A stretch of 64,000 nt of DNA from Halicephalobus mephisto (GCA_009193035.1 SWDT01000029.1:62001-126000); one strand, 5' to 3'; positions 22,833-35,310 are shown, numbered from the stretch's first letter. The notes: generated from the letters alone by a model not told the origin. Numbers and translations are program-made.

Positions 22833-23517
22833 TGTTAGGGTCGGGGAGTCTAAGAACATGAGGACTAACATACTCTGGATAATCATTTTTTCAATATCTA
22901 GTAGTTCATACTAGAACATAAAAGTAGATCCTAAATTCTTGATTTTCTACGATCTATTACCTTCTTCATATATACCGTATTTACTGTAACTTACTTGATG
23001 TCTGTAAATCCTGCAAGGGAATCTGACCTATCCCTTAATTGACAGTTGTTAACTCTTCGCTTTATTCCAGCAGTTAACAATACAAAGTAGTTAAGAACAA
23101 CTCTTCATAGCTTGGTCTCGTTCCCTCTTGTCGCTTCTGAATTCCTTCGTTTCTGAATACCTCCGCTTCTGAATTCCTCCGCTTCTGAATACCTCCGTTT
23201 CTGAAATCCTTCGTTTCTGAATTCCTTCGTTTCTGAATACCTCCGCTTCTGAAATCCTCCGCTTCTGAAATCCTCCGCTTCTGAATACCTCCGCTTCTGA
23301 ATTCCTCCACTTCTGAATACCTCCATTTCTGAATTCCTCCACTTCTGAATACCTCCGCTTCTGAATTCTTCCGCTTCTGAATACCTTCGCTTCTGCCAAT
23401 TGGTTGGTACGCAAGTTGAGTTCCTGCATCTCGAGGGTTTTCGTGCTAAGAGTCTTTTCGTTTTCTGCGGCAAATCCTATTTTCAGATCGAACTTACTTT
23501 TCCCTTAGAATCTAACA
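22833..23517. mobile_element. Possible solo LTR containing a 15-bp minisatellite
   Basis: The 685-bp segment begins TGTTAGGGTCGG and ends AGAATCTAACA, so the termini TGTTAG and CTAACA are inverted as in retroelement LTRs. It contains a TATA-like ATATATA at about 22970. Immediate flanks ATAAG and ATAAT are similar but not an exact duplication. No reverse transcriptase or other retroelement gene lies next to it, so if it is an LTR it is a solo one. The internal 15-bp array is described separately. Confidence 0.45.
23137..23400. repeat. 15-bp minisatellite (CTTCTGAATACCTCC)
   Basis: About 17 units of CTTCTGAATACCTCC and close variants. All three minus-strand frames stay open through it, giving pentapeptide-periodic peptides rich in Arg, Gly and Glu; these are a consequence of the unit length and not evidence of a gene. 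Confidence 0.85.
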
Positions 23518-23607
23518 ATAATTAAGCAAAAAATTACACAATTTTGTTTTCCATCATTTTTATTAATTTTACAGTAATTTAAAAACAACTTTATCACCGA
23601 GAATTTT

Positions 23608-26600
23608 TTATGAAGCAAAAGCGATTTTTTGAATTTTTTTTCCGTTGATTTTTAAATTATTATTATTTTCGAAAATTGCTGGTTTGACTGAACGACTTGT
23701 GAAATCCATCATTGATTGGATAATTGCGTCTTGCCATCTGGAGGGCAAGAAGCTCATCGGAATGAAGATCAATCTTGCGTCCCATCCACATACATACCGT
23801 ATTTTTGGATATTCGGCAAAAAGGGCGTGAATATAAGAATCGACAACGATGTCTAGATTTCCGTTGGCAATTAGGGATGATCCGGTGTTGTGACTTTGAA
23901 CATCTGAAATTTCAATGTTATTCTACCGTAATTCTGAAAATTTTTACAATTATCTTTGAAAAAAACGCCGTATTCTGATTTTGTTTCTTCGTCGAGTTTC
24001 TGCCAGACGGATTCCACTCTTTTAATCATGGCTTCTGGAGACATCAAGTTCGTTCTGAAAGCCCCTGGTTCCAGACAGGAAACACTGACCCCGAAGGGCT
24101 TCAGCTCCAGCCTCAGGTTGTCCACATAGCCTTCGAGACCGAATTTGGCCGTGATGTAAGGAGCAGTGTAGAACCCGTGGAGTCTTCCTGAAGCCGAAAT
24201 CATCGTGACAATCCTACCTTTGGATTGTTTTATAAGAGGAGTGAATTTCTTCGTCATTCTAAAATAAATAATAATTTTGTAGAAATTTTCTGTAATCTAC
24301 TACAGTATACACAGAGATGTATTTAAAGAATTCTAGAATCCACTACAGTATACATAGAGAAGTTTCTGAAGGGTTTTAGAATCGAATTAAAGTTTTTCAA
24401 AAATTAGAAGATTTTTAAGTTTTTATAAATTCCAGAATCTTCTACAGTATACAAAGAGAAGTTTCTGAGGAATAATAGAATCGAGTGAAAATTTTGAAAG
24501 ATTTTAGAATGTATCAAAAAATTTTAATTTTTTAGAATCTTCTACAGTATATACAGAGAAGTTTCTGAAGGGTTCTAGAATTAAATCGAAGTTTTTCAAA
24601 AATTAGGAAATTTAAGTTTTTATAAATTCCAGAATCTTCTACAGTATACAAAGAGATGTTTCTGAAAAATTTTTAAATCGAATTAAAATTTTCCGAAGAT
24701 TCCAGAATCCATTGAAAAATTTAAATTTTTTAAAATCTTCTACAGTATACAAAGAGACGTTTCTGAAAAATTTTTAAATCGAATTAAAGTTTTTCAAAAA
24801 TTTTAAAGAATTTCAAAATTTTTAAATTTTTAGAAATAATTCGATTGTTAGAAATTTTGAATTTAATTATTTTTTAAAACTTACCTGATGGCTCCGATCA
24901 AGTTGACGTTGATGGATTGCTCGTATTCTTCGATTCCGATCCAATCCATAGGTCCGTAAACGGCCAAAAATCCGGCGTTGTTCACCAATCCCCAAAGTTG
25001 AGAATTCTAAAAATTAATTTTAATTTTTTATAATTTTGCATTTTTTGTATTTAATTTTAAAACAAAATTTAAATCTTGAAGAATATTCAGAGTACAGTAA
25101 TCCAACTTTTAGATTGTGATTCTAAATCCAGAATCTAAGGATTGGATTACTGTATTTTGGGCCATAGGTTTATCAAAGTTGAGGATCAGAGTTAGAGGTC
25201 GAAATTTGGAATTTTTCGTGTTAAGACAAGATTCAAAATTCTTCTACTTAAAGAACCTTATTTAAATCGATATTTGAATTTTTTTGAATTAAAACATTAT
25301 TTTATATCTTGGAAAGCCTAAATTTTGATTTCCAGCTCTGATTTTCAACTTTGATTTTAATAACGAAAATTCGATCAAAGTTGATAATCGAAATTAAAAA
25401 TCGAAATTTAAATTTTTCACATTCAGACAATATTAGAAGATTTTTTATTCCAAAACTTTATCTTATTTAAATCGATATTTAAATTTTTAGAATTAAAACA
25501 ATCCACAATTTTTTAAACAAAAAAATTAAAATTTCGATTTTGAATTATGGGTCCTAATTTCGATGTTGATTGTTTTGTCAAAGTTGACAGTCAGAGTTCA
25601 AGGTTGACATTTGGGTTTTTCAGGTTAAGACAACATTTACGAATTTTTTCTATTTCAAAAAAAGTTTCTTACCTAAATTGACAGAACGTGATATTCGAGT
25701 TTTGGATCGAAAATGATCCATAAGTCATGTCTCAAAGCGAAAAGTTGAAATCTCAACATCGAAGTCTGATCGTCAACTTTGAATCTGAGTTTTGACGACC
25801 AACTTCGACTTCAAAGTCTGAAATCAATTTCGAAATTTAAGTTGATTATCAAAGTTCGAACTTTGACTATCAACTTTGAGTTCGAAATTTAATTTTAAAT
25901 ATTCATTTTAAAGTCTGACGATCAACTTTAACTACCAACTTTGACGATGAACTTAAATTTCGAAATTGATCTCAGACTTTGAAGTCGAAGTTCATCATCA
26001 AAGTTCGAACTTTGACTATCAACTTTGAGTTCGAAATTTAATTTTAAATATTCATTTTAAAGTCTGACGATCAACTTCGACTTCAAAGCTTAACTACAAA
26101 CTTTGATTTTGACCTTTGATGATCAACTTCGACTTCAAAGCTTAACTATCAGCTTGGATCACTAACTACAAACTTTGATTTTAACCTTTGATGCCCAACT
26201 TCGACCTCAAAGCTTAACTATAAACTTCGATTTCAAACTTTGATGATCAACTTCAACTTCAAATCTTAACTACAAACTTTGATTTCAAAGCTTAACTATA
26301 AACTTCGATTTCAAACTTTGATGACAAACTTCGACTTCAAAGCTTAATTACAAACTTTGATTTTAACCTTTGACTGCTAACTTCGATTTCGAACTTTGAT
26401 CACTAACTACAAACTTTGATTTTGACCTTTGAGAGTCAACTTTTAAAATACGAAAAAGAGATCTACTATTTATTTTTCAGTTGTATTTTTTAAGATTTTT
26501 TAGTTATCTCCATGCCCTAAGGGCCTAGTACTTACTTTTTCTTTTAAAACTTTAAAAACGAAATTATAACATTCGTCGACGGTTTTCTGGTTCGTTATAT

Positions 26601-26901
26601 CCAATCTGATCGTCCTCAAAGTTCCTTCCAGATGACTACAGTCTTCAATGAGGGATTTTTCGCCTTCTTCTGTGAAACATCCAGCAAAAACATTAACACC
26701 CATGATGAGTAACTTTTCCGTCAAACGTCTTCCGAATCCAGAATCGCATCCGGTTATCAGGACGTATTTTTCGGAAATTTTTTTGATGAATTTTCTCTCC
26801 ATTGACCATTTATAAACCCTAATTGAAAAAATAAGGGTCAAAAAAACCAAAAAAAGTTGAAACATCTTACACAAGAAAAAATCTAAAAAAATAGAAATCA
26901 T
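23608..26901 (-). CDS. Membrane-anchored short-chain dehydrogenase/reductase (RDH/17beta-HSD type, four exons)
   Basis: Exons 26901-26536, 25006-24885, 24258-23948 and 23903-23608 add up to 1,095 bases = 364 residues with consistent phases. Residues 1-30 are a hydrophobic N-terminal anchor. The Rossmann motif TGCDSGFG is at 50-57 and LVNNAG at 129-134. The catalytic Ser is in MISASG (184-186) and the YxxxK pair is Tyr197/Lys201. The C-terminal block YPKIRYVCGWDARLIFIPMS is diagnostic of the retinol/hydroxysteroid dehydrogenase branch (SDR9C-like). It likely oxidises or reduces a retinoid, steroid or other lipid alcohol with NAD(P) at the ER membrane; the substrate cannot be read from sequence. 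Intron 3 is 44 bp. A second in-frame Met at residue 13 is an alternative start. Confidence 0.9.
24260..24884. repeat. Intron 2 of the SDR gene: CTACAGTATACAAAGAGA repeats
   Basis: Six degenerate units of about 100 bp contain the words CTTCTACAGTATACAAAGAG and GTTTCTGAAGGGTTTTAGAAT. No coding content. Confidence 0.6.
25020..26500. repeat. Intron 1 of the SDR gene: CTTTGATGATCAACTTCGA array
   Basis: From about 25690 to 26440 the intron is a degenerate array of ACAAACTTTGATTTTGACC and GATCAACTTCGACTTCAAAG words. Two exact ~100-bp copies share the motif GAACTTTGACTATCAACTTT (around 25860 and 26005). This is the reverse-orientation form of the repeat at 5356-5765. Confidence 0.65.
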
Positions 26902-27060
26902 CGGATTTGAGTAAACAAAAAAATTCCAGAAAAATCTTCCAGGAATTAGTTTATGTTAAAAACAATTCAAATAAAACTAAAGTTCGGACGATCCAAGGTC
27001 GTCTTCGTCGATCGAATGGTCAAAGGAAACCGGGTCATCCAAAACCATACACTTATAAAA
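26902..27060. promoter_or_regulatory. Upstream region of the SDR gene
   Basis: This 160-bp unique stretch lies between the SDR start codon and the tandem array and is the only candidate for its promoter and 5' UTR. No defined motif was recognised. Confidence 0.3.
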
Positions 27061-27790
27061 ATAAAGATGGGCGTTGAGACACAATTGTCTCGAGACGACT
27101 TTTTAGAAGATATTAGTTTCCAAATTTATAAAAAATTTCATTAAAAACATAAATCTTTAAAGTTGCCAATTCTATACAAATTTGAAAATATTAAAAAATA
27201 AAAATTTCTATAAAACTGTCTCGAGACGACTTTTTAGAAGATATTAGTTTCCAAATTTATGAAAAATTTCATTAAAAACGTAAATCTTTAAAGTTGCCAA
27301 TTCTATACAAATTTGAAAATATTAAAAAATTAAAATTTTTATAAAACTATCTCGAGACGACTTTTTAGAAGATATTAGTTTTCTAAATTATTTTAAAATT
27401 AATAAAAAAAATTTCATTAAAAAAGTAAATTTTTAAAGTTGCTGTATTTTATACAAATTTGAAAATATTAAAAAATAAAAATTTTTGTAAAACTGTCTCA
27501 AGTTGATTTTTTGAAAGTTATTAGTTTTTAAATTTATAAAAAATTTCATTAAAAAAGTAAATTTTTAAAGTTGCCAATTCTATACAAGTTTGAAAATATT
27601 AAAAAATAAAAATTTCTATAAAATTGTCTCGAGACGACTTTTTAGAAGATATTAAAGTTTTCTAAATTATTTTAAAATTAATAAAAAAAAGTTTATTAAA
27701 AAAGTAAATTTTTAAAGTTACCGTATTTTATACAAGTTTGAAAATATTAAAAAACATTTTTTTAAAAATAAAGTTTTGTAAAATTGTCCT
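27060..27790. repeat. 131-bp tandem repeat with the palindrome GTCTCGAGAC
   Basis: Five to six units with spacing of about 131 bp (GTCTCGAGAC or a variant at 27087, 27218, 27349, 27495 and 27626). Each unit continues GACTTTTTAGAAGATATTAG and AAAGTTGCCAATTCTATAC. It is a non-coding satellite upstream of the SDR gene. Confidence 0.85.
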
Positions 27791-29040
27791 TAAAAAATTT
27801 TAGAAATTCTAAAAAAAATCATTTTTTTAATGAATCATCAAAATTTACTTTTTTTTTATTTTTCTACTTTTATATTTTTTGTAAGGATTGTCAAGTCTTA
27901 AAAAATCACTATCATGAAAATCGTCATTGTTACGAAATTGTTTGAAAAAGAAATTTTAGTATTTTTTAAGAATAAAAAATAGAATCATTTTTGTTTATGA
28001 ATCATCAAATTTACTTTTTTTTATTTTTTATGACAAAGTTCAAAAAGATCAAAAAAATAAAAAATAAATTTAAAAAAAAATCCTTTTCAAAATTATTTTA
28101 AAAAATTTAAATTTTAAAATTATTGTAATTTTTATAGAAATTCAAAAATTTTAAATAAAAAAAAATAAAAATTACTGTAATTTTTTTAATTTAAAAAAAA
28201 ATCAATTTCATAGATTACTGTATTTATTTTTTTTCTATTTTTATAGAAATTCAAAAATTAAAAAAATAATTTTTGGAAAAATTTAAAGTTTTTTCTAAAA
28301 ATAAGAGTCGATTTCGTAAGTGAATTACAAAATTTAGCTTTTTTGCATTTTTTTCGAGAGGATTGAAGAAGATCAAAAAATATCATTTTTAATTTAATTA
28401 CAGTATTTAAAAAATTTTTAAAAATATCATTTTTAATCTAATTACAATATTTGAACAAGATCAAAAAATATCATTTTTAATCTAATTACAGTATTTGAAC
28501 AAGATCAAAAAATATCATTTTTTAAATTTAATTACAGTATTTAAAAAATTTCAAAAAAAATCATTTTTTTTATCCAATTACAGTACTTGAAAAATTCCAA
28601 AAAATATCATTTTTTTATCCAATTATGGTACTTGAAAAATTTCAAAAAATATAAATATCATTTTTAATCTAATTATAGTACTTGAAGAAGATCAAAATTG
28701 TTGCGAGTCGAAAGTAAACAAAAACGGACCAAATAGGTCGTGCGTGTCCGAAAGATGATCGAAAGAAAAATTTTCACGTTTTCGAATTTCATCGATTCGT
28801 TTTTTAGGTAATTTTAACCGACAAAGAAAACACGATGTCCAGATAAAAGATGTCAACATAAGATCAAAATTGAAAAATTGAACTTTTTTATAATTAAATT
28901 ATTCAATTTTATTTTTTCGAAAGACATATTGAAGAACATTAGGAAAAAATATAAGAATGGATGAAATATAATAATGGATAAAATATAATAATGGATGAGA
29001 TATAAGATCGAAAATATGATTTTTTTACTTTTTGAAGACA
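27791..29040. repeat. AT-rich region with ATCAAAAAATATCATTTTT repeats
   Basis: 28340-28690 repeats a roughly 40-50-bp unit containing AATATCATTTTTAATCTAAT and TACAGTATTTGAAC. 28690-28850 is a GC-richer island (GTCGAAAGTAAACAAAAACG, GTGCGTGTCCGAAAGATG) with a 39-codon minus frame starting MKFENVKIF; it is not convincing as a gene and may be promoter-like. Confidence 0.5.
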
Positions 29041-29045
29041 TTTCT

Positions 29046-29257
29046 GTATTTATACCTGGATTTGCCTAAGCCTAAATCCAGCCTAAATCGGACCTAAATC
29101 GGGCCTAAATCGGGCCTAAATCCAGCCTAAATCGGGCCTAAATCCAGCCTAAATCCAGCCTAAATCCAGCCTAAATCCAGTCTAAATCCAGCCTAAATCC
29201 AGCCTAAATCCAGCCTAAATCCGGCCTAAATCCAGCCTAAATCCGGCCTAAAAAAGC
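29046..29257. repeat. 11-bp minisatellite (CCTAAATCCAG)
   Basis: About 18 near-identical copies of CCTAAATCCAG and CCTAAATCGGG. A related GGCTGGATTTAGGC fragment also occurs at about 40320. Confidence 0.85.
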
Positions 29258-31489
29258 AACAAGAACTTATTATCCCCATCTTATATTTTCGATCTTATAG
29301 TTTGTCCGCTTTTATATTTTATCCTCTTGTATTTCCGCCGTTCACGTTGTTGAAGCTCATTTTTGACGGGATTTTTCAGAATAAACATGTTCGAAAAAGT
29401 GATCTAGTTTTCAGAATGTAAAATTGACTCTCGATGCGGAAATTTCTGAAGATAATAACACTGGAAGAAATGTCGAAATTACGGTAATGAGGAATAAAAA
29501 ATATGATTGACGGAGAAGTTGACTCTCGACAAGAAAGTTTTAAATAATTCTTAGGTATTTTTTGATTAATAAAAATTGGATTTTGTATATTTATAGAAAA
29601 ATTGAATTAACTCTTGGCAAGAAAATTTTTGATGATTATTGTAATTTTTTTCGTTTTTAGGTACATTTAAAATTTCATATAATTACGAAAAAATTGAATT
29701 AACTCTTAACACGAAAATTTTTTGATGACTATTGTAATTTTTTTCGTTTTTAGATACAAGTAGAACTTTTTATATTTAGAGAAAAATTGAATTAACTTTT
29801 AACACGAAAATTTTTTTTGTTTTTAGGTACAAGTAGAACCTCGTATATTTATAAAAAAAGTTAAATTAACTCCCGATGCGAAAATCCCCTCTTTACTATA
29901 ATGAGCTTTTATCCTTTTAGGTACGCGTAAAACTTGTTGTATTAATAGAAAAGTCAAATAAATTCCTAATACGAAAGTTATTAAAGATCATAGTGACGTC
30001 ACTTCGTCCTAAGTGCAAGTAGGATTTCGTAAATTTAATGAAGATTGAAATCAACTCTTACAGCGAAAATTCCGTGATTACTGTAATGAATTGTAATATT
30101 TTTAAATATGAGTAAAATTGTGATTATAAAAAAGTCAATTCCTATTTTGAAACTTCTCTAATTACTGTAACGAGTTGTAATATTTTCAAATATGAGTAAA
30201 ATTGTAATTATAAAAAAGTCAATTCCTATTTTGAAACTTCTCTAATTACTGTAATGAATTGTAATATTTTCAAATATGAATAAAATTGTGATTATAAAAA
30301 AGTCAATTCCTATTTTGAAACTTCTCTAATTACTGTAATGAATTGTAATATTTTTAAATATGAATAAAACTTTGATCATAAAAAAGTCAACTTCTGTCTT
30401 TAAAATCTCATGATTACCGTAATAACTTCACTGTCTTCCAATTGTGAGCGAAATTTCGCGTCGAAAGTACTGAAATAAAAAAAATAAAATTCTTATTCAT
30501 ATATGAATTTCTTTTTTTTGGTGTCACTGAGATGTGCTTATTCTGTGGTAAATCCGTAATGAAGAAAGTTTTCCAATCGGGTACTAAACAAGACATAGGG
30601 TACTTTGTAACTCATGATACAGACACCAGTAGATTATTTCCGGAAAAGTCTGAAAGCGTCAAACCAGTCAGCATGAAGAACATTGAAAAGTTTTGGAGCT
30701 TCGTTGACGACAAGCACGAAAGTTGTCTGAAAATAAATTGAGTAAAATCCGGTATGTTGAAAACAATTATGCAAATTTTTTATTTTTTCATAAATATTAT
30801 ATTTTTGAATTTTTATAAAAGTTGCATAAATGATGCAATCGGAACTGTAGATTCTGAATCTTATTTCAAAATCAATAATTAACCTTCAGAATCATGGACT
30901 TTGACTTCAGATTCAGAATCTACAGAATCGAGTGTCTTCTTTTAAGTATTTATTATTTAACTTTAAAGATATCTAAAATTGATTATATGACAATTATATT
31001 CCAATTCGAAGGTATAGTTGAACAAAAAGCACTTTTAAGAATATAATCAGACTTGCAGATTCTGAATCTTATCTCAAAATCAATAATTAACCTTCAGAAT
31101 CATGGACTTTGACTTCAGATTCAGAATCTACAGAATCGAGTGTCTTCTTTTAAGTATTTATTATTTAACTTTAAAAGTCTCTAAAATTGATTATATGACA
31201 ATTATGTTTTAAGAAATTACATCCCAAACATTTATATTTCTGTTCTGCACTTATAGTTGAATAAAAAGTAATTATAATAGAATACTCTGACCCGCAGATT
31301 CTGAATCTTATTTGAAACTTAATAATTAACCTTCAGATTCCCGGATTCTGAAGACTAATCTCAAATTCTAAGAACATCTAAAATCTTACTTTAAAGATAT
31401 ATTTTAAAAAATGAAAATTTAAATAAAATAATTTCTTAAATTCCATATAAAAAGTAAAATATTATTTAAAATAACTTTTAATTTTCGAA
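29258..31489. repeat. Intergenic region with several medium-length tandem repeats
   Basis: 29500-29900 repeats AATTGAATTAACTCTTAACACG with TTTTTCGTTTTTAGGTACA. 30060-30400 has four ~83-bp units containing AATTCCTATTTTGAAACTTC. 30840-31350 has three ~210-250-bp units containing AATCATGGACTTTGACTTCA. 30530-30740 is a 69-codon + frame starting MCLFCGKSVMKKVF with a CxxC; it has no acceptor/donor or known homology, so I do not call it a gene. Confidence 0.6.
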
Positions 31490-34400
31490 CTAAAGTTGCC
31501 AGAATTGAGATACGAACGCCACAGAAGTTTCGATTGGACTTACTTGATCGTCGTCGACGACTCTGTATCGGAATAGAAGCTCCACCACTTTTCCGTTATA
31601 TCGATGGTAGAGGTTCTCAACAGCCCCCTGGTCACCCCCGAAGAACCCCCCGGAGATGACAGCTCGGTCTTGTCGATAAAGGTCCTTCAAAGAATATCGT
31701 CGAATGTCGTCGTAGTACGGTGTGACTTTTGCCAAGGATATCTTCCCCGGGGGGAAATGGGGACTCCATAAGTGGTCGTGGGGGAAGTACTCTGGTTTCC
31801 CTTGACCGTAACCAGCGTCAATCCAGGCAAAGTAGTAAGTACCGAAGGGATTCTCCACGGAGGCGTTGTAGACGAAGTAAGGCTTCGAATTAACCACGAG
31901 ATCGTAAGCGGCAGATTTGGATTCGGGATGAGTCTTCATTCCTGGATCCCAGTTCCTCTGCCATCCAGATCCATGGAGTTCGTGATGAATAATCGCCTTC
32001 ATGACGTCCAAATGTCTGGATAAAGGAAGATCGTTCAGCGTGATCAAGTGGATTTTTGTAATTTTCTCCAAACCCAATTTTTTTCTAGTTTCTGTAACAA
32101 ATTCAAAAGAATGATTATCGACGAATACGATAATCGGAACTTTCAATTTTAAAACTTCCGACATGTAAACATGATATCTGGCCAGAGGTCTACCGTAAGT
32201 GTGCCAATGACCCCGACCAATGTCCAGCAGGGCCGTTACTAGGGTCGTATTTCTGAAAAAAATAAAAATTAAATTTTCAAACAAAATTATGGAAAATTTC
32301 AGAATTGTTTTAAAAAATATTGAAAATATAAATTTCAAAATTGTTTTAAAAAATATAAATTTCAGAATTGTTTTAAAAAATATTGAAAATATAAATTTAA
32401 AAATAATTTTTAAAAATATTAAAAATACAAATTTCAAAATTGTTTTAAAAAATATAAAAAACATTAACTTCAGTATTAAGTTACCGTAATTACAGTAATC
32501 TCTACTTTTATAAAATTTATTTTCCGGAACAATTTTAAATTTTTTAAATTATAATTTTTGATTAGAATCAGAATTGTAGATTTTTCAATTTTCGAGTTTT
32601 ATTAAGTTCGAAATTAACTGATCAGTTCGAGTTTGGATTTTTCGAAATCAAATTTTTCAAACTTAACTGTTCGATTCGAATTAGATTTTTTAAATCTTTG
32701 AATTTAATTGATTTAATTCAAATATAAATTTTTTAAACTTAAACTGTTCGATTCGAATTAGATTTTTCAAAATTTTGGATTTAATTGATTCAGTTCGAAA
32801 TAGATACCTCTGATTCATAAAATTAAAAACCTACGGAGCTTGGGATTTATAATGTTCTTGCCATCTGTGCTTGTGGTCTTTGTGGACGACTTCTGGAGGC
32901 TGTAATCTCCTTAATAAATCTTGAGTAATATGGATAACTGGGGGTTTTGTGTAGTCATCTTCATAGTGCTTCCGAGTGACGGTAATCACAGAGGTCGTTG
33001 AAGGTCTTGATGGAATGGTCATTGAAGATCTTGATGGAGTCGTCGTTGAAGGTCTTGGTGGAGTGGTCGAAGAACTGATTTCTTCCGAATTAGAAAAAAT
33101 ATTTTCATCAATTATTTTTTCTGTCGATGAAGGCATTGCCAAAGGGGTCGTTAGTTCAATCGTCATCCAATTTTGTTCTTCATCGTCGATTTCTGCATAT
33201 TCATCTGATTCCATGTCGTCATCATCGTCATTGAGAAGACTGATTTCTGTGCTAGTTACGAAATCTGACTTTTCTTCACTATCATCTTGAGAAAGTCTGA
33301 AAACCTTCTCCGTCGTCATAGAAGGGACTTCTGTCGTTGTTGGAGAAATCGTAGTTCTCCAAAAATTCTGAATTTTGACTATATGTGGTTTCTTCCTGTT
33401 GAACATCGTCCATCCGTTTTTCCTGTCGAAAGCAGAAGCCACACTCGACGCTTCCAGAGTCCCGGCTCTCAGTTTCGATTCTAATATATCTGAAAAATAA
33501 TATACTAAACATAAAAAACAATTTTGTTTACAAATTTTTCTAAATGCAAATTTCGGACTTTCCAGTCAAGACCCAAAAGTATAAAATTTAAATTAAGTTT
33601 AGTCAATAAATATGTAACCATAATACTGTAAAAATAAAGCAAATTTTCTTTGAAATAATTTTGATGAAAGTTTCTAGATATTTAAAAAAAAACTCATGTA
33701 GTAATTTTGGTTTTGGATGTTTATTTTGTAATCTTATGATTTCGAAATTCCTATTTTACAAATATATTCTCTGTGGGTAAATCTGTAACTTTCTGGATCG
33801 GAATTTATACGCATAAAAAATAAGTGTTTGATAAATAATATATCGATATATTAAAACAACTTTGATGTAGCAGATACATTGTATGTATTGTATCGATATA
33901 CTAAGTTGATATTGGTGCATTATATTTAATATACTGGTCCATCGAAACAGCTTTCATGTATTATATGCATTGTATCCAATGTATCTATATACTAAGTGTA
34001 GTATCAATGCATTATATTTATTATATTAGTGCATCGAAACAATTGTGATGTATAATATACATTGTATAGAATATATCGATATACTAAGTTGATATCGTTG
34101 CATTGTACTCAATGTATTCGATACATTAAAGCAGTTGTGATGTATAATATACATTATATAGAATATATCGATATACTAAGTTGATATCGATGTATTATAT
34201 TCAACATATAGATACATTAAAACAGTTCTGATGTATTAAATACATTGTATGTAATATATCGATATACTAAGTTGATATCAGTGCATTGTACTCAATATAT
34301 TCAATACATTAAAACAGCTCTGATGTATAATATACATTATATCCAATGTATAGATATATTAGAGCCATTTTAATGTCTCCTTTTTTATGCACAGGGTCCA

Positions 34401-34670
34401 TAACCCTCTGTTTACATTCTAAGATTAATAATTATATATAAATTGTTCTAAAATTACAAAAATTAACATCTAAATTTCTCATCAAAGATGGATTACTTTG
34501 TAATTAAAATTTTTACCTTTGATTCTTGATCTTCTGATAGCAACTTCATCTTCTACCCCGTCTTTAACTCTCCAGTAATAGTTGAAAATTGTATAAATAA
34601 GAATAAAATGCAATAATATCACACAAAAACCGAAACATATGGTCACCAAGCTGAATCGTCTGCTCGTCAT
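31490..34670 (-). CDS. HtrL/YibB-type protein, probable Golgi type II membrane glycosyltransferase-like (three exons)
   Basis: Exons 34670-34517, 33489-32835 and 32252-31490 total 1,572 bases = 523 residues with matching phases. Residues 7-30 are a single hydrophobic segment after a short basic tail (MTSRR), the layout of a type II Golgi enzyme. Residues 52-270 are a Ser/Thr/Pro-rich, acidic stem. Residues 271-523 form the domain: TTLVTALLDIGRGHWHTYGR, then VPIIVFVDNHSFEFV, YFAWIDAGYGQGKPEYFP and AVISGGFFGGDQGAVENLY. That order is typical of the bacterial HtrL/YibB family and its animal relatives, thought to be glycosyltransferase-like. The donor and acceptor of this protein are unknown. Intron 1 (33490-34516) contains a satellite cluster. 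Confidence 0.85.
32253..32834. other. Intron 2 of the HtrL-like gene
   Basis: Contains a 40-50-bp repeat (TTTCAGAATTGTTTTAAAAA) at 32275-32480 and a TTAACTGTTCGATTCGAATT repeat at 32600-32810. No gene. Confidence 0.55.
33836..34378. repeat. AT-rich satellite family, cluster 2 (inside HtrL-like intron 1)
   Basis: Seven or so degenerate units with ATATACTAAGTTGATATCG, the reverse complement of the word in clusters 1 and 4. The cluster is therefore in opposite orientation to those. Confidence 0.7.
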
Positions 34671-34794
34671 CTTTATTTATTCATTTTCGGAAAAAATGAC
34701 AGAAAACATCTAGAAATTCACAGTTACTGTATATTTACACAAATATTTTTACAAAATTACAACGGCACGAGTTGTTAGGGATTTTAAAAAGTTA

Positions 34795-35310
34795 TAAAAT
34801 TTTCTACCGGATTCAGAAGAGTTTCAATGAGATTCTGAAGGATTATGAAAGATATTAAAAAGTTCTAGAATCTTCTAGATGGATTCTGGAGAATTATGAA
34901 AGATATTAAAAAGTTTTAGAATCTTCTAGACGGATTCTGAAGGATTAAGACAAATATTAAAAAGTTCAAAAATTTTCTAGATGGATTCTGAAGGATTATA
35001 AAAAATATTAAAAAGTTCAAAAATTTTCTAGATGAATTCTGAAGGATTATGAAAAATATTAAAGAGTTCTAGAATCTTCTAGATGGATTCTGAAGGATTA
35101 TGAAAGATATTAAAAAGTTCAAAAATTTTCTAGATGAATTCTGAAGGATTATGAAAGATATTAAAGAGTTCTAGAATCTTCTAGATGGATTCTGAAGGAT
35201 TATGAAAGATATTAAAAAGTTCAAAAATTTTCTAGATGAATTCTGAAGGATTATGAAAGATATTAAAAAGTTCTAAAATCTTCTAGATGGATTCTGGAGG
35301 AATTCAGAAG
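34795..35310. repeat. 51-bp minisatellite
   Basis: About nine units of 51 bp with the words GATTCTGAAGGATTATGAAA and TTCTAGAATCTTCTAGATG, in the 5' flank of the HtrL-like gene. Confidence 0.85.

Noticed and set aside
23074..23473. Three overlapping minus frames rich in Arg, Gly and Glu
   Set aside because: All three frames are open because of the 15-bp minisatellite; no start context or homology.
29046..29257. Regular direct repeats that look like a CRISPR array
   Set aside because: Units are contiguous with no unique spacers and the genome is eukaryotic; it is a minisatellite. The same applies to 23137-23400 and 47000-47475.
32220..32489. 89-codon + frame with KNIENINFKIVLKN repeats
   Set aside because: Intronic tandem repeat in the HtrL-like gene; the same repeat also lengthens the minus frame artificially upstream of the true exon start at 32252.
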